Part shown: positions 1 through 7,169 of the stretch, in pieces
Position numbering within the stretch: position 1 is the stretch's first letter
Layout: each line of letters begins with the position of its first letter
NCBI GenBank assembly: GCA_016302165.1
Contig: JAEDOD010000042.1
Coordinates: 1 to 13,407, forward strand
DNA length: 13,407 nucleotides
Reading direction: 5' to 3'
DNA from: Sphaerochaetaceae bacterium
GTDB taxonomy: Bacteria; Spirochaetota; Spirochaetia; Sphaerochaetales; Sphaerochaetaceae
The notes under the pieces: generated by a model
The model's database searches: none
Seen by the model: only the letters and a program-made list of their open reading frames with translations
What the model was told of the DNA's origin: nothing
Program-made: the position numbers and the translations under genes

Positions 1-893
1 GAGACTTCCACGCCCTTCTCCACAGCAAGCCTTACGCCTTCAATCATATTGTTGTCCAGGGTAGGAAGATATGGGCACAGAAATACAGATTCTTCAGCCT
101 CATTAAGGAGGGAGCCATACATTCCGGAGATTGAGGTTTCGCTGCTGTATACATTTCCATTGAAAAGCCAGGCCCTATATTCACCTTCCCCCTTATAGGT
201 GGCGAAATCGGAAAGGCTGATGGTCTCCACACTTCCTTCATTCCATAGGGATACAAAGTTTTCCACCAGCATGGATGCCAAGGAAGGAGAGTGGAAAAGG
301 AACATGCTGTCTCTCTGGTTATCCTCTCCAGCTCCAATGGAAATGTAGTTCAGGTTCATGCCGCCGATGGCTGAAACCTTTCCATCTATGACAAACATTT
401 TCCTGTGGTCCCTTACAAAAAGCTTCGTAGGCTCAATGATGTGAGAAAAGGACATGGGCGAGTAGTAGAGAAGCTTTATCCCTCTATCCCTAAGAGGAAA
501 AAGGGATGTCATATACTTCTTTGTTTCGGTCATGTCGAGAATCGATGAACCGTCCACAGCGACGTATACATCAACTCCCTCCTCTGCCTTGGCCCCAAGG
601 ATAGAAAAGAGATTCTCCAGACCTGGAACAGAAGAACCTAGATAGGTATATATAAGGATATAGTCTTCAGCCTTCCCGACTTCTTCTGTAAGCTTTGAGA
701 GCCAGGATTCACCGCTGAAGAACATTTCCGGTTCATCCACATATATTTCCCTCCCTCCATAGTACTCCAGCTTCTCCTCCAGGGAGACACTTTTATCCAA
801 AGTCTCCTCTGCAACAAAGGGATGGGTGGAAGAGCAGGAAGCGAGAAGGAAAATGAGACCAATTATCCTGAACTTATCTAATCTATGTTTCAA
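1..893 (-). CDS. Phospholipase D-family (cardiolipin synthase-like) lipoprotein, C-terminus beyond window
   Basis: About 297 codons are visible; the gene runs off the left edge. The start is TTG at 893, chosen because GGAG (905-902) sits 8 nt upstream and the first residues form a lipoprotein signal: basic MKHRLDKFR, a hydrophobic stretch, then lipobox LLASC with Cys20 as the lipidated residue. A complete HKD motif is present: H163-x-K165-x4-D170, then GG(177-178)-x-N180, with the usual GSxN serine replaced by Gly. From about residue 265 the text (LLNEAEESVFLCPYLP, then VEKGVEV) resembles the start of a second PLD domain, so the whole protein is probably a two-HKD enzyme. Family members are phosphatidyltransferases or phosphodiesterases; lipid anchoring suggests it acts outside the cytoplasm. 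It is divergent from the GT4 gene. The family is clear, but the substrate is not. Confidence 0.85.
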   Translation of the reverse strand, partial: MKHRLDKFRIIGLIFLLASCSSTHPFVAEETLDKSVSLEEKLEYYGGREIYVDEPEMFFSGESWLSKLTEEVGKAEDYILIYTYLGSSVPGLENLFSILGAKAEEGVDVYVAVDGSSILDMTETKKYMTSLFPLRDRGIKLLYYSPMSFSHIIEPTKLFVRDHRKMFVIDGKVSAIGGMNLNYISIGAGEDNQRDSMFLFHSPSLASMLVENFVSLWNEGSVETISLSDFATYKGEGEYRAWLFNGNVYSSETSISGMYGSLLNEAEESVFLCPYLPTLDNNMIEGVRLAVEKGVEV

Positions 894-916
894 ACCAAAA
901 ACTCCACAACAACAAT

Positions 917-947
917 TAGATATGTAACTTTATCGATTGAAAGTCAA
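917..947 (-). promoter_or_regulatory. Weak promoter candidate for the PLD lipoprotein gene
   Basis: On the minus strand TTGACT (947-942) is followed by TATCTA (922-917) with a 19-nt spacer. The -10 match is poor and the spacer long, so this is only the best pair in a short AT-rich divergent region. The gene must start somewhere here because its neighbour reads the other way. Confidence 0.25.
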
Positions 948-1039
948 ATATGTTACAAGAATACTAATGAATCTTATACAATATTTGACATTTGCATAGG
1001 ATTTTGTACTTTTAGGATAATAGCTTCAAGTCTATATCC

Positions 1040-1068
1040 TTTACAACACTCAATAAGGCCTATAGAAT
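1040..1068 (+). promoter_or_regulatory. Sigma-70-type promoter of the GT4 gene
   Basis: TTTACA (1040-1045), a 17-nt spacer, then TAGAAT (1063-1068): five of six consensus bases in each box at ideal spacing. The predicted start near 1075 gives a leader of about 23 nt that includes an AGGA ribosome site (1085-1088) ahead of the ATG at 1098. A second TTGACA at 985-990, with TACTTT 16 nt later, could be an additional upstream promoter. Confidence 0.5.
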
Positions 1069-1097
1069 CTTAAAGCTTCGAGTTAGGAAAAAGATAA

Positions 1098-2306
1098 ATG
1101 AAAATTGGATTTGTAGTAGAAATATTTTACCCAGAAAGAAATGGTGTCGTGACAACCACCATTAATCTTGCCAGGAATCTGATAGATCTGGGTCATGAAG
1201 TCTGGTTCTTTGTCCCGGAGAACAAAGGTTTCACAGAGCCTGCCATCGAAAACGGTATACATATATATTACGTAAAAGGATTACCAGTACCACTTTATCC
1301 AGGAATGAAGATTCCTACAGAAGGTTATTACAGCCTGATAGAAGCTGTAAAAAGCATCGGAATAGATATTATCCATGGCACTACACCAGGTTTTTTGGGA
1401 CGCTTCATGAACCATGTCGCCGCCATGTGTGATATTCCAGTCCTTGCAACCCATCATACCCTCATTGATGAACCTCAATATGTAAAATATGTGGTCAAAG
1501 TGGACCCCTTGGTGGTTCCTGCATCAAAGGTAGTGTGGAATGACATTTATAAACCATATTTCCGCAGAGTATGGATTGCAACAGCACCTGCAGAGCATAC
1601 CTGTCAGAGTCTAAGGGACCACATTCCGAATCTGGACGTCAGATTCGTCTCCAACGGAATCGATGTTTCCAGGTTTGAAGAAAGAAAGGAGAAGGTCCCC
1701 TATCCTCAGTCCATACCTGCAGACTGGATTGGAAGGAAGACTCTCATCTATGTAGGAAGACTGGGATTCGAGAAGTCCGTGGATGAAATCTTCAAAGCAT
1801 TCCAAAAGGTTCTGGAAAGTGTTCCGGATGCAAAGCTCATCTGCATCGGTGGAGGTCCTGCTGAGGATGGACTGAAAGCCATCATCAAGGAAAAGAACCT
1901 TTCAGACTCCATTGTCATGACAGGGCTTGTCCCCAATGAAACCATAATCGGATCAAGAATCCTGAACGCATCAGGAGCCTTCGTTACAGCAAGCACCACT
2001 GAAAATCAGGCCATGACTGTAATTGAAGCCCTCTGCTCCAGTCTCCCTGTAGTATGTGCAGATGTGCCTAACATGACAGCAATAGTCGGAAAGGACATGG
2101 GCTGGTTCTTCAAGGCACATGATTTGGATGACCTTGCTTCAACGATGATCAAAGCTCTAACAGACGGCACTAGGGATGAAAAAGCCCATAATGCATATCT
2201 CTCAAGAGAAAGATATGATGGAAGAAATGTAGCCCTCTCATTTATAGAGATCTACAAGGAACTATTGCAAAGGAAGAAGGATGGCTGGAGACCAAAGGAT
2301 TGGTAA
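1098..2306 (+). CDS. GT4-family glycosyltransferase, probably diacylglycerol glucosyltransferase-like
   Basis: A retaining GT-B fold glycosyltransferase of 402 residues. The N-terminal half (MKIGFVVEIFYPERNGVVTT) carries the Gly-rich acceptor-side loop typical of GT4. The C-terminal half has SNGID (185-189), YVGR and K226 for donor phosphate contacts, GGGP (251-254), and the E-x7-E donor motif E302...E310 within ENQAMTVIEA. Length and the N-terminal NGVV region resemble 1,2-diacylglycerol 3-glucosyltransferases, which make membrane glycolipids at the inner face of the cytoplasmic membrane; that substrate is inferred from general resemblance only. It has its own promoter and terminator, so it is probably monocistronic. 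It could equally be a cell-surface polysaccharide or glycogen-type GT4 enzyme. There are no transmembrane segments, so membrane contact would be peripheral. Confidence 0.85.
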   Translation: MKIGFVVEIFYPERNGVVTTTINLARNLIDLGHEVWFFVPENKGFTEPAIENGIHIYYVKGLPVPLYPGMKIPTEGYYSLIEAVKSIGIDIIHGTTPGFLGRFMNHVAAMCDIPVLATHHTLIDEPQYVKYVVKVDPLVVPASKVVWNDIYKPYFRRVWIATAPAEHTCQSLRDHIPNLDVRFVSNGIDVSRFEERKEKVPYPQSIPADWIGRKTLIYVGRLGFEKSVDEIFKAFQKVLESVPDAKLICIGGGPAEDGLKAIIKEKNLSDSIVMTGLVPNETIIGSRILNASGAFVTASTTENQAMTVIEALCSSLPVVCADVPNMTAIVGKDMGWFFKAHDLDDLASTMIKALTDGTRDEKAHNAYLSRERYDGRNVALSFIEIYKELLQRKKDGWRPKDW

Positions 2307-2329
2307 AAGGCCATTGATAATCGGATTTA

Positions 2330-2364
2330 GCCTTGGGTTTCAGAACTCAGGGCCTTTTCTTTTT
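2330..2364 (+). terminator. Intrinsic terminator of the GT4 gene
   Basis: A 10-bp stem (GCCTTGGGTT / AACTCAGGGC, with two G-U wobbles) closes a TCAG loop. It is followed by a T-rich tract (2355-2364, one C), starting 23 nt after the stop codon. Transcription of guaB should therefore start afresh. Confidence 0.8.
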
Positions 2365-2402
2365 GCAAAGTTCTGCAAATTGCAACAAGTTCCTACTACC
2401 TC

Positions 2403-2431
2403 TTCACCTTTTTGCATCATTCATCTATATT
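2403..2431 (+). promoter_or_regulatory. Candidate promoter of guaB
   Basis: TTCACC (2403-2408), a 17-nt spacer and TATATT (2426-2431) lie just after the GT4 terminator. The predicted start near 2438 leaves a leader of about 27 nt. Two 9-nt copies of CTTTTTGCA (2359-2367 and 2408-2416) and two copies of TTCTGCAA (2371-2378 and 2433-2440) flank or overlap it. Confidence 0.4.
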
Positions 2432-2448
2432 GTTCTGCAACACCAAAT

Positions 2449-2453
2449 AGGAG
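2449..2453 (+). promoter_or_regulatory. Ribosome binding site that fixes the guaB start
   Basis: AGGAG lies 11 nt before the ATG at 2465, a little farther than usual. Together with homology beginning at MATYCNEPSH, it selects this start over the open extension that begins at 2333 inside the preceding terminator. Confidence 0.6.
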
Positions 2454-2464
2454 AAGCACTTCCA

Positions 2465-3973
2465 ATGGCAACATATTGCAACGAACCATCCCATACATTT
2501 AGTGAATATCTGTTGATCCCAGGATATTCAGACGCTACATGCATTCCGTCCAACGTCTCGCTAAAGACACCTCTGGTGAAGTTCAGAAAAGGAGAGGAGG
2601 AATGTCCCATCTCCCTGAATATTCCTTTGGTATCTGCAATCATGCAGTCAGTATCAGGAGTAAAGATGGCCCAGGCTCTGGCAAGGGAAGGTGGAATCAG
2701 CTTCATCTATGGTTCCCAGCCCATAGAGGAAGAAGCAAAGATGGTCAGGGAAGTGAAAGCCTTCAAGGCAGGTTTCGTCAAAAGCGATTCAAATATAAGA
2801 CCTACAGATACTCTCCGTGATATTCTCCTTCTTAAGGAGAGGACAGGTCACTCCACAGTTGCAGTTACCGATGACGGCAGCGGCAATGGAAAGCTTCTTG
2901 GAATAGTTGGAAGCAGAGACTATAGAGTTTCAAGAATGGATCCCTCCACTCCTGTCTCCTCCTTCATGACACCTCTGGAGCGCCTGGTTTATGCAAAGTG
3001 GCCTGTAACACTGAAGGAAGCCAACGATATAATCTGGGACAACAAGCTGAACTCCCTCCCTGTGGTGGATGACGAAGGCAGGCTTCTCTACTTTGTGTTC
3101 CGCAAAGACTATGACACCCATAAGGAAAACCCAATGGAGCTTCTGGACAAGGAGAAGCGCTATCTTGTAGGAGCAGGAATCAACACCCGTGACTATGAGG
3201 AAAGGGTTCCTGCCCTGGTGGAGGCAGGCGTTGATGTTCTCTGCATCGACTCCTCTGAAGGATTTTCTGAGTGGCAGAAAAGGACTCTGTCCTGGATCCG
3301 TGAGAAATATGGAGACAAAGTGAAGGTAGGAGCCGGAAACGTTGTGGATAAGGCAGGCTTCCGCTTCCTTGCCCAGTGTGGAGCAGATTTCGTGAAGGTA
3401 GGAATCGGTGGAGGCTCCATCTGCATTACTAGAGAGACCAAGGGAATAGGAAGAGGACAGGCTACAGCCCTCATTGATGTGGCGGAGGAAAGAGACAACT
3501 ACTTCAGGGAGACAGGAATCTACGTCCCTATCTGCTCAGACGGAGGCCTGGTCTACGACTACCATATGACTTTGGCTCTGGCCATGGGAGCAGACTTCCT
3601 GATGCTTGGAAGATATTTCGCCAGATTTGACGAATCCCCCACAGAGAAGATCAACCTTAACGGAAACTATGTAAAGGAATATTGGGGAGAAGGAAGCGCA
3701 AGAGCCAGGAACTGGATGCGATATGACCTTGGTGGAGACAAGAAGCTCAGCTTCGTTGAAGGAGTGGACTCCTACGTTCCATATGCCGGTCCCCTTCACG
3801 ACAATGTACGGATGAGCATGAGCAAGGTGAAGTCCACCATGTGCAACTGTGGTGCCATCACCATTCCGGAGTTCCAGGAGAAGGCTGTGCTGACCTTGGT
3901 AAGTGCCACAAGCATTACAGAGGGAGGAGCCCACGACGTAATTCTCAAAGACAAGAATTACCAGATCAAGTAG
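2465..3973 (+). CDS. guaB: IMP dehydrogenase, Tritrichomonas foetus-like bacterial type
   Basis: Oxidises IMP to XMP with NAD+, the committed step to GMP. The 502-residue protein is clearly collinear with the well-studied T. foetus enzyme (503 aa as I recall it), with a one-residue offset. A (beta/alpha)8 barrel is interrupted by a CBS pair at about 112-225. Cys320 in GGGSICITRE is the catalytic thiol that forms E-XMP*. Arg419-Tyr420 in RNWMRYDLGG is the mobile-flap dyad, and EGVDSYVPY (432-440) follows. Lys311 and Glu432 match the residues (K310/E431) linked to mycophenolic acid insensitivity in T. foetus. The frame is open back to 2333, but those extra 44 codons overlap the upstream terminator and have no homology, so they are excluded. 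The gene sits just before the enzyme that makes IMP. Confidence 0.95.
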   Translation: MATYCNEPSHTFSEYLLIPGYSDATCIPSNVSLKTPLVKFRKGEEECPISLNIPLVSAIMQSVSGVKMAQALAREGGISFIYGSQPIEEEAKMVREVKAFKAGFVKSDSNIRPTDTLRDILLLKERTGHSTVAVTDDGSGNGKLLGIVGSRDYRVSRMDPSTPVSSFMTPLERLVYAKWPVTLKEANDIIWDNKLNSLPVVDDEGRLLYFVFRKDYDTHKENPMELLDKEKRYLVGAGINTRDYEERVPALVEAGVDVLCIDSSEGFSEWQKRTLSWIREKYGDKVKVGAGNVVDKAGFRFLAQCGADFVKVGIGGGSICITRETKGIGRGQATALIDVAEERDNYFRETGIYVPICSDGGLVYDYHMTLALAMGADFLMLGRYFARFDESPTEKINLNGNYVKEYWGEGSARARNWMRYDLGGDKKLSFVEGVDSYVPYAGPLHDNVRMSMSKVKSTMCNCGAITIPEFQEKAVLTLVSATSITEGGAHDVILKDKNYQIK

Positions 3974-3976
3974 CGC

Positions 3977-4004
3977 CAAGAGGCTGGAGAAATCCAGCCT
4001 CTTG
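3977..4004 (+). terminator. Strong hairpin after guaB, GAAA tetraloop
   Basis: A perfect 12-bp stem (CAAGAGGCTGGA / TCCAGCCTCTTG) closes a GAAA tetraloop only 3 nt after the guaB stop. The sequence after it (ATACAAAATCTC) is not U-rich, so termination may be partial or the hairpin may mainly protect the mRNA 3' end. Confidence 0.6.
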
Positions 4005-4018
4005 ATACAAAATCTCTC

Positions 4019-4040
4019 TAGAAAGGGAACAACCCTTCTA
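4019..4040 (+). promoter_or_regulatory. Inverted repeat across the -35 position of the purO-AICARFT promoter
   Basis: The arms TAGAAAGGG and CCCTTCTA flank AACAA and are complementary over 8 bp with one extra A. The repeat covers the place where a -35 box would lie for the -10 at 4050-4055. It could be an operator or simply a small hairpin; no known repressor site is recognised. Confidence 0.35.
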
Positions 4041-4046
4041 CCATTG

Positions 4047-4055
4047 TGCTATAAT
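4047..4055 (+). promoter_or_regulatory. Perfect extended -10 promoter of the purO-AICARFT gene
   Basis: TG-C-TATAAT is a consensus extended -10; the -35 position (GAACAA) is poor. Initiation about 7 nt downstream falls near 4062, so the leader before the ATG at 4072 would be only about 10 nt and would begin at the GGAG ribosome site. Confidence 0.6.
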
Positions 4056-4071
4056 CGAAGTGGAGATATAT

Positions 4072-5904
4072 ATGACAATCAAGGATTATTTCAGCGTCAG
4101 AAAGTATCCTGGAAGAATACTTCTTTCAGGAACAGGTATTGATGGAAAGGCCGTGTCTGCATATGCAATCATGGGAAGAAGCGAAAACAGCAGAAACAGA
4201 GTTTTCCGTCTTTCCAATGGAAATCTGGAGACCAGAGCCTATGATGAATCCAAGGTCGAGGATCCATCTCTCATCATCTACAGGGCAAGGACAGTGTACG
4301 GCGGCACTGTCATAATGACCAATGGAGATCAGACAGACACCATTGAGAAGGCCTTCAAGGAAGGAAGAGAGCTTGAAAGCGCCCTGGCTGAAAGAACCTA
4401 TGAGCCTGATGCGCCCAACTTTACTCCACGTATTTCCATGGTAGCTGACAAGGAGGGATACTCCCTGTCCATCATAAGGAAAAAGGGAGATGAGACAGAA
4501 AGAATAGTATGGAGATATACTCCGACTCCTGGCTTCTGCTGTGTCATACACACCTATGACGGTGACGGCAATCCCCTTCCATCCTTCTCTTCTTCTCCTG
4601 TGGCCCTATCCCTTCCCCCAACCTTTGAGGAGTTTAGGGATGAACTCTGGAACAGCCTGGACAAAGAGAACCGCATCTCACTTTACGTCTCCTGGGGAGA
4701 CAGGGAGGAGGTGATCAATGCCAGGGAAGAGGAAGAAGATGTAATTCAGCTGAAATATGGCCTTAACCCAAACCAGAAGTGCGCTTCCATATCAGCCAAG
4801 GGAAAGCTTCCTGTAACCATAATCAATGGAAGACCTGGATATATCAACTTCCTTGACGCCCTTAACGGCTGGCAACTGGTAAAGGAGCTGAAAAAGAATA
4901 CAGGCATGGCTGCAGCCACCTCCTTCAAGCATGTTTCTCCTGCAGGAGCTGCCATTGCTATTCCTTTGACAGAGGAGGAAAGAAAGATGTATTTCATATC
5001 CTCCAAGACCATTCTTTCTCCTTTGGCCACAGCCTATGTCAGGGCAAGGGGTGCAGATAGAATGAGCTCCTTTGGAGACTTCATCGCCCTTTCAGACGAA
5101 TGCGACAAGGAGACAGCTGAAATCATATCAAGGGAAGTCTCGGACGGAGTGATCGCTCCCGGATACTCAGAGGAGGCCCTGGAGATCCTTAAGAAAAAGA
5201 AGAATGGAGGATATGTAATCCTGAAGATGGATTCATCCTTTGTTCCACCTGTGAAGGAAATCAGGACAATCTATGGAATCACATTCACAGAAGACCATAA
5301 CGACTTTACTGTAACAGACTCCACCTTCAGCGAGATTCCTTCTGAGAGCAAGGATTTTCCCGAAAGTGCAAGGCTGGATATGACAGTTGCCATGATTGCC
5401 CTGAAGTATACCCAGTCAAACTCAGTAATCTACGCCAAGAACGGCCAGACTATAGGAGTCGGAGCAGGACAGCAGTCAAGAATCCACTGCACCCGTCTCG
5501 CTGGAGACAAGGCAGACAAGTGGTGGATGAGGCAGTGCCCAAAGGTGCTTTCCCTTCCCTTCAAGAAAGGTATCTCCCGTAACGATAAAGACAACATCAT
5601 AGAGCAGTTCCTTTCTGATAATCCTGAAATCGATGTAACAGGAAAGTGGGAAGAGTACTTCTCGTCCCCTGTCTCACCTTTGACAGAGGAGGAGAAGAAG
5701 GAATGGATGGATAAGATGGATGGCGTATCCCTTTCCTCCGATGCATTCTTCCCCTTTAGGGATAACATCGACAGAGCCGCCAAGAGTGGAGTGAAATATG
5801 TGACAGAACCGGGAGGTAGCGTAAGGGACGACAGCGTGATCGAAGCCGCCAATGAGCACAATATGACTCTGTTCTTTACCCATTCCCGCCTTTTCCACCA
5901 TTGA
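4072..5904 (+). CDS. Fused PurO-type IMP cyclohydrolase / AICAR formyltransferase
   Basis: One 610-residue polypeptide for the last two steps of de novo IMP synthesis. Residues about 10-215 match the PurO-type IMP cyclohydrolase family (YPGRILLSG, IMGRSENSRNRVF, EDPSLIIY, TNGDQTDTI, EPDAPNFTPRIS, HTYDGDGNPLPSF). Residues about 225-610 match the short, stand-alone AICAR formyltransferase of clostridia and similar bacteria (LKYGLNPNQ, SFKHVSPAGAA with K286-H287 as the catalytic pair, ARGADRMSSFGDF, GAGQQSRIHCTRLAG, C-terminal RLFHH). Ordinary PurH instead carries an unrelated MGS-like cyclohydrolase domain. The start at ATG 4072 is chosen because GGAG (4062-4065) precedes it by 6 nt; a GTG at 4060 in the same frame would leave no ribosome site. 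The acidic linker REEEEDV marks the join. pepT follows after 4 nt. Confidence 0.93.
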   Translation: MTIKDYFSVRKYPGRILLSGTGIDGKAVSAYAIMGRSENSRNRVFRLSNGNLETRAYDESKVEDPSLIIYRARTVYGGTVIMTNGDQTDTIEKAFKEGRELESALAERTYEPDAPNFTPRISMVADKEGYSLSIIRKKGDETERIVWRYTPTPGFCCVIHTYDGDGNPLPSFSSSPVALSLPPTFEEFRDELWNSLDKENRISLYVSWGDREEVINAREEEEDVIQLKYGLNPNQKCASISAKGKLPVTIINGRPGYINFLDALNGWQLVKELKKNTGMAAATSFKHVSPAGAAIAIPLTEEERKMYFISSKTILSPLATAYVRARGADRMSSFGDFIALSDECDKETAEIISREVSDGVIAPGYSEEALEILKKKKNGGYVILKMDSSFVPPVKEIRTIYGITFTEDHNDFTVTDSTFSEIPSESKDFPESARLDMTVAMIALKYTQSNSVIYAKNGQTIGVGAGQQSRIHCTRLAGDKADKWWMRQCPKVLSLPFKKGISRNDKDNIIEQFLSDNPEIDVTGKWEEYFSSPVSPLTEEEKKEWMDKMDGVSLSSDAFFPFRDNIDRAAKSGVKYVTEPGGSVRDDSVIEAANEHNMTLFFTHSRLFHH

Positions 5905-5908
5905 TCCT

Positions 5909-7138
5909 ATGGACAGAATAGAAGAAGCACTACTAAGAAGATTTCTCCGCTACTCCACTATTCCTTCAGAAAGCAAGGCTGGAGTCTCCACAGTTCCTTC
6001 CTCGGTGGGACAGAGGAAGCTGGCGGAGCTCCTTCTTACGGAGCTGGAGGAAATGGGTGCAACAGATATCCACCTATCCCAACACAGCGTGCTTACTGCC
6101 CGGTTTCCCGGCAATGTTGAGGGACGGAAGACCATAGGCTGGATCTGCCACCTGGATACGGTTGATGTGTCCCTGTCTCCTGTAGTTCATCCAATGCTTG
6201 TAGAGAACTATCAGGGACAGGATATAGTTCGGGAAAAGGGAAAGACCATAACTCTCAGCGATAGACCTGAACTAAGGGACCATATAGGAAAAGATATACT
6301 TTTCTCTGATGGAAGCAGCGTCCTGGGAGCTGATGACAAAGCTGCCATAGCAATAGTCATGGAGGCCCTTGATACTCTTCGTCGTGATGATAATCTTTCT
6401 CATGGAGACATTATTGTAGCCTTCGTTCCAGATGAGGAAGTTGGACTAAAGGGAGCAAAGGCCATGGATCTCTCCCGTTTCCCTGTGGACTGGGCATACA
6501 CTATAGACTGCTGCAGAAAGGGAGAAGTGGTCTGGGAGACCTTCAATGCAGGAGAAGCTGAAGTAACCTTTGAAGGCATTACAGCCCATCCTATGTCCAG
6601 CAAGGGAGTTCTGGTCAATCCAATACTTATGGCCAATGACTTTCTTTCCCTTTTCTCCAGGGATGAGACTCCTGAGAATACAGAAGGAAAGGAAGGCTTC
6701 ATATATGCCAAGGGCATTGAAGGAGGCGCCAGAGTCTGTTCCCTTCGTCTTCTTATCCGGGACCATAGCAGAGAGAAGTATGAAGAAAAGAAGAATACCA
6801 TAAGAAAGAATGCAGAGAAGATAAGAGAGCTCTACCCTAGAGGAAAGGTGGAGGTGACCATATCTGATACCTATGGAAACATTCTGGATGCCGTGACGGA
6901 GGATAACCGCATTGCCATCCATAATCTGAAAGAAGCCTTGAAGGCCAATGGAATAGAGGAAATCCCCCTTTCCATGAGAGGAGGTACCGATGGCTCCTTC
7001 ATCTCCACAAAGGGAATCCTTGTTCCCAACTACTTCACAGGAGCTCTGAACTTCCACTCATCTGAAGAGTTCTGGCCTCTGGAGGATGGAAAGGCGTCCT
7101 ATCTGGTGACTCTCTCCCTTATGACAGGCTCCTGTTGA
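5909..7138 (+). CDS. pepT: Peptidase T (tripeptide aminopeptidase, M20B)
   Basis: A cytosolic dizinc aminopeptidase that removes the N-terminal residue of tripeptides. The 409 residues match the usual length (E. coli 408) and align throughout: SKAGVSTVPS near the start, CHLDT with H81/D83, LGADDKAA with the metal-bridging Asp at 142-143, PDEEVG with E176/E177 (general base and ligand), TID with D200, HP (227-228), RGGTDGSFIS and NFHSSEEF with H383. The ATG is 4 nt after the stop of the preceding gene, and no Shine-Dalgarno sequence is visible in the pyrimidine-rich run-up, so translation is probably coupled to the upstream frame. Its stop codon (7136-7138) lies inside the -35 box of the marR promoter. 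The purine and peptide functions are not obviously related, so co-transcription may be incidental. Confidence 0.95.
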   Translation: MDRIEEALLRRFLRYSTIPSESKAGVSTVPSSVGQRKLAELLLTELEEMGATDIHLSQHSVLTARFPGNVEGRKTIGWICHLDTVDVSLSPVVHPMLVENYQGQDIVREKGKTITLSDRPELRDHIGKDILFSDGSSVLGADDKAAIAIVMEALDTLRRDDNLSHGDIIVAFVPDEEVGLKGAKAMDLSRFPVDWAYTIDCCRKGEVVWETFNAGEAEVTFEGITAHPMSSKGVLVNPILMANDFLSLFSRDETPENTEGKEGFIYAKGIEGGARVCSLRLLIRDHSREKYEEKKNTIRKNAEKIRELYPRGKVEVTISDTYGNILDAVTEDNRIAIHNLKEALKANGIEEIPLSMRGGTDGSFISTKGILVPNYFTGALNFHSSEEFWPLEDGKASYLVTLSLMTGSC

Positions 7139-7163
7139 CATTAAGTACGATTTCGGACTTAAT
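7135..7163 (+). promoter_or_regulatory. marR promoter with embedded palindromic operator
   Basis: TTGACA (7135-7140), a 17-nt spacer, then CTTAAT (7158-7163). The span 7140-7163 is a 24-bp inverted repeat, arms ATTAAGTACG and CGGACTTAAT around ATTT, symmetric at 9 of 10 positions. It fills the spacer and the -10 box, the classic place for MarR-family autorepression. The predicted start (about 7170) coincides with the A of the marR ATG. Confidence 0.65.
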
Positions 7164-7169
7164 AGAGGT

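Noticed and set aside
885..1073. Plus-strand 62-codon frame in the divergent gap
   Set aside because: It overlaps the start of the PLD gene, has low-complexity AT-driven content, and covers the GT4 promoter.
2333..2464. 44-codon N-terminal extension of guaB
   Set aside because: It overlaps the GT4 terminator and the predicted guaB promoter. Homology starts exactly at the ATG at 2465, which has AGGAG upstream.
4060..4062. GTG as start of the purO-AICARFT gene
   Set aside because: The GGAG site begins inside this codon and serves the ATG at 4072. The GTG would be leaderless or without a ribosome site.
6446..7057. 203-codon minus-strand frame inside pepT
   Set aside because: It is antisense to a fully conserved peptidase T and resembles no protein; it is a shadow of biased codon use.
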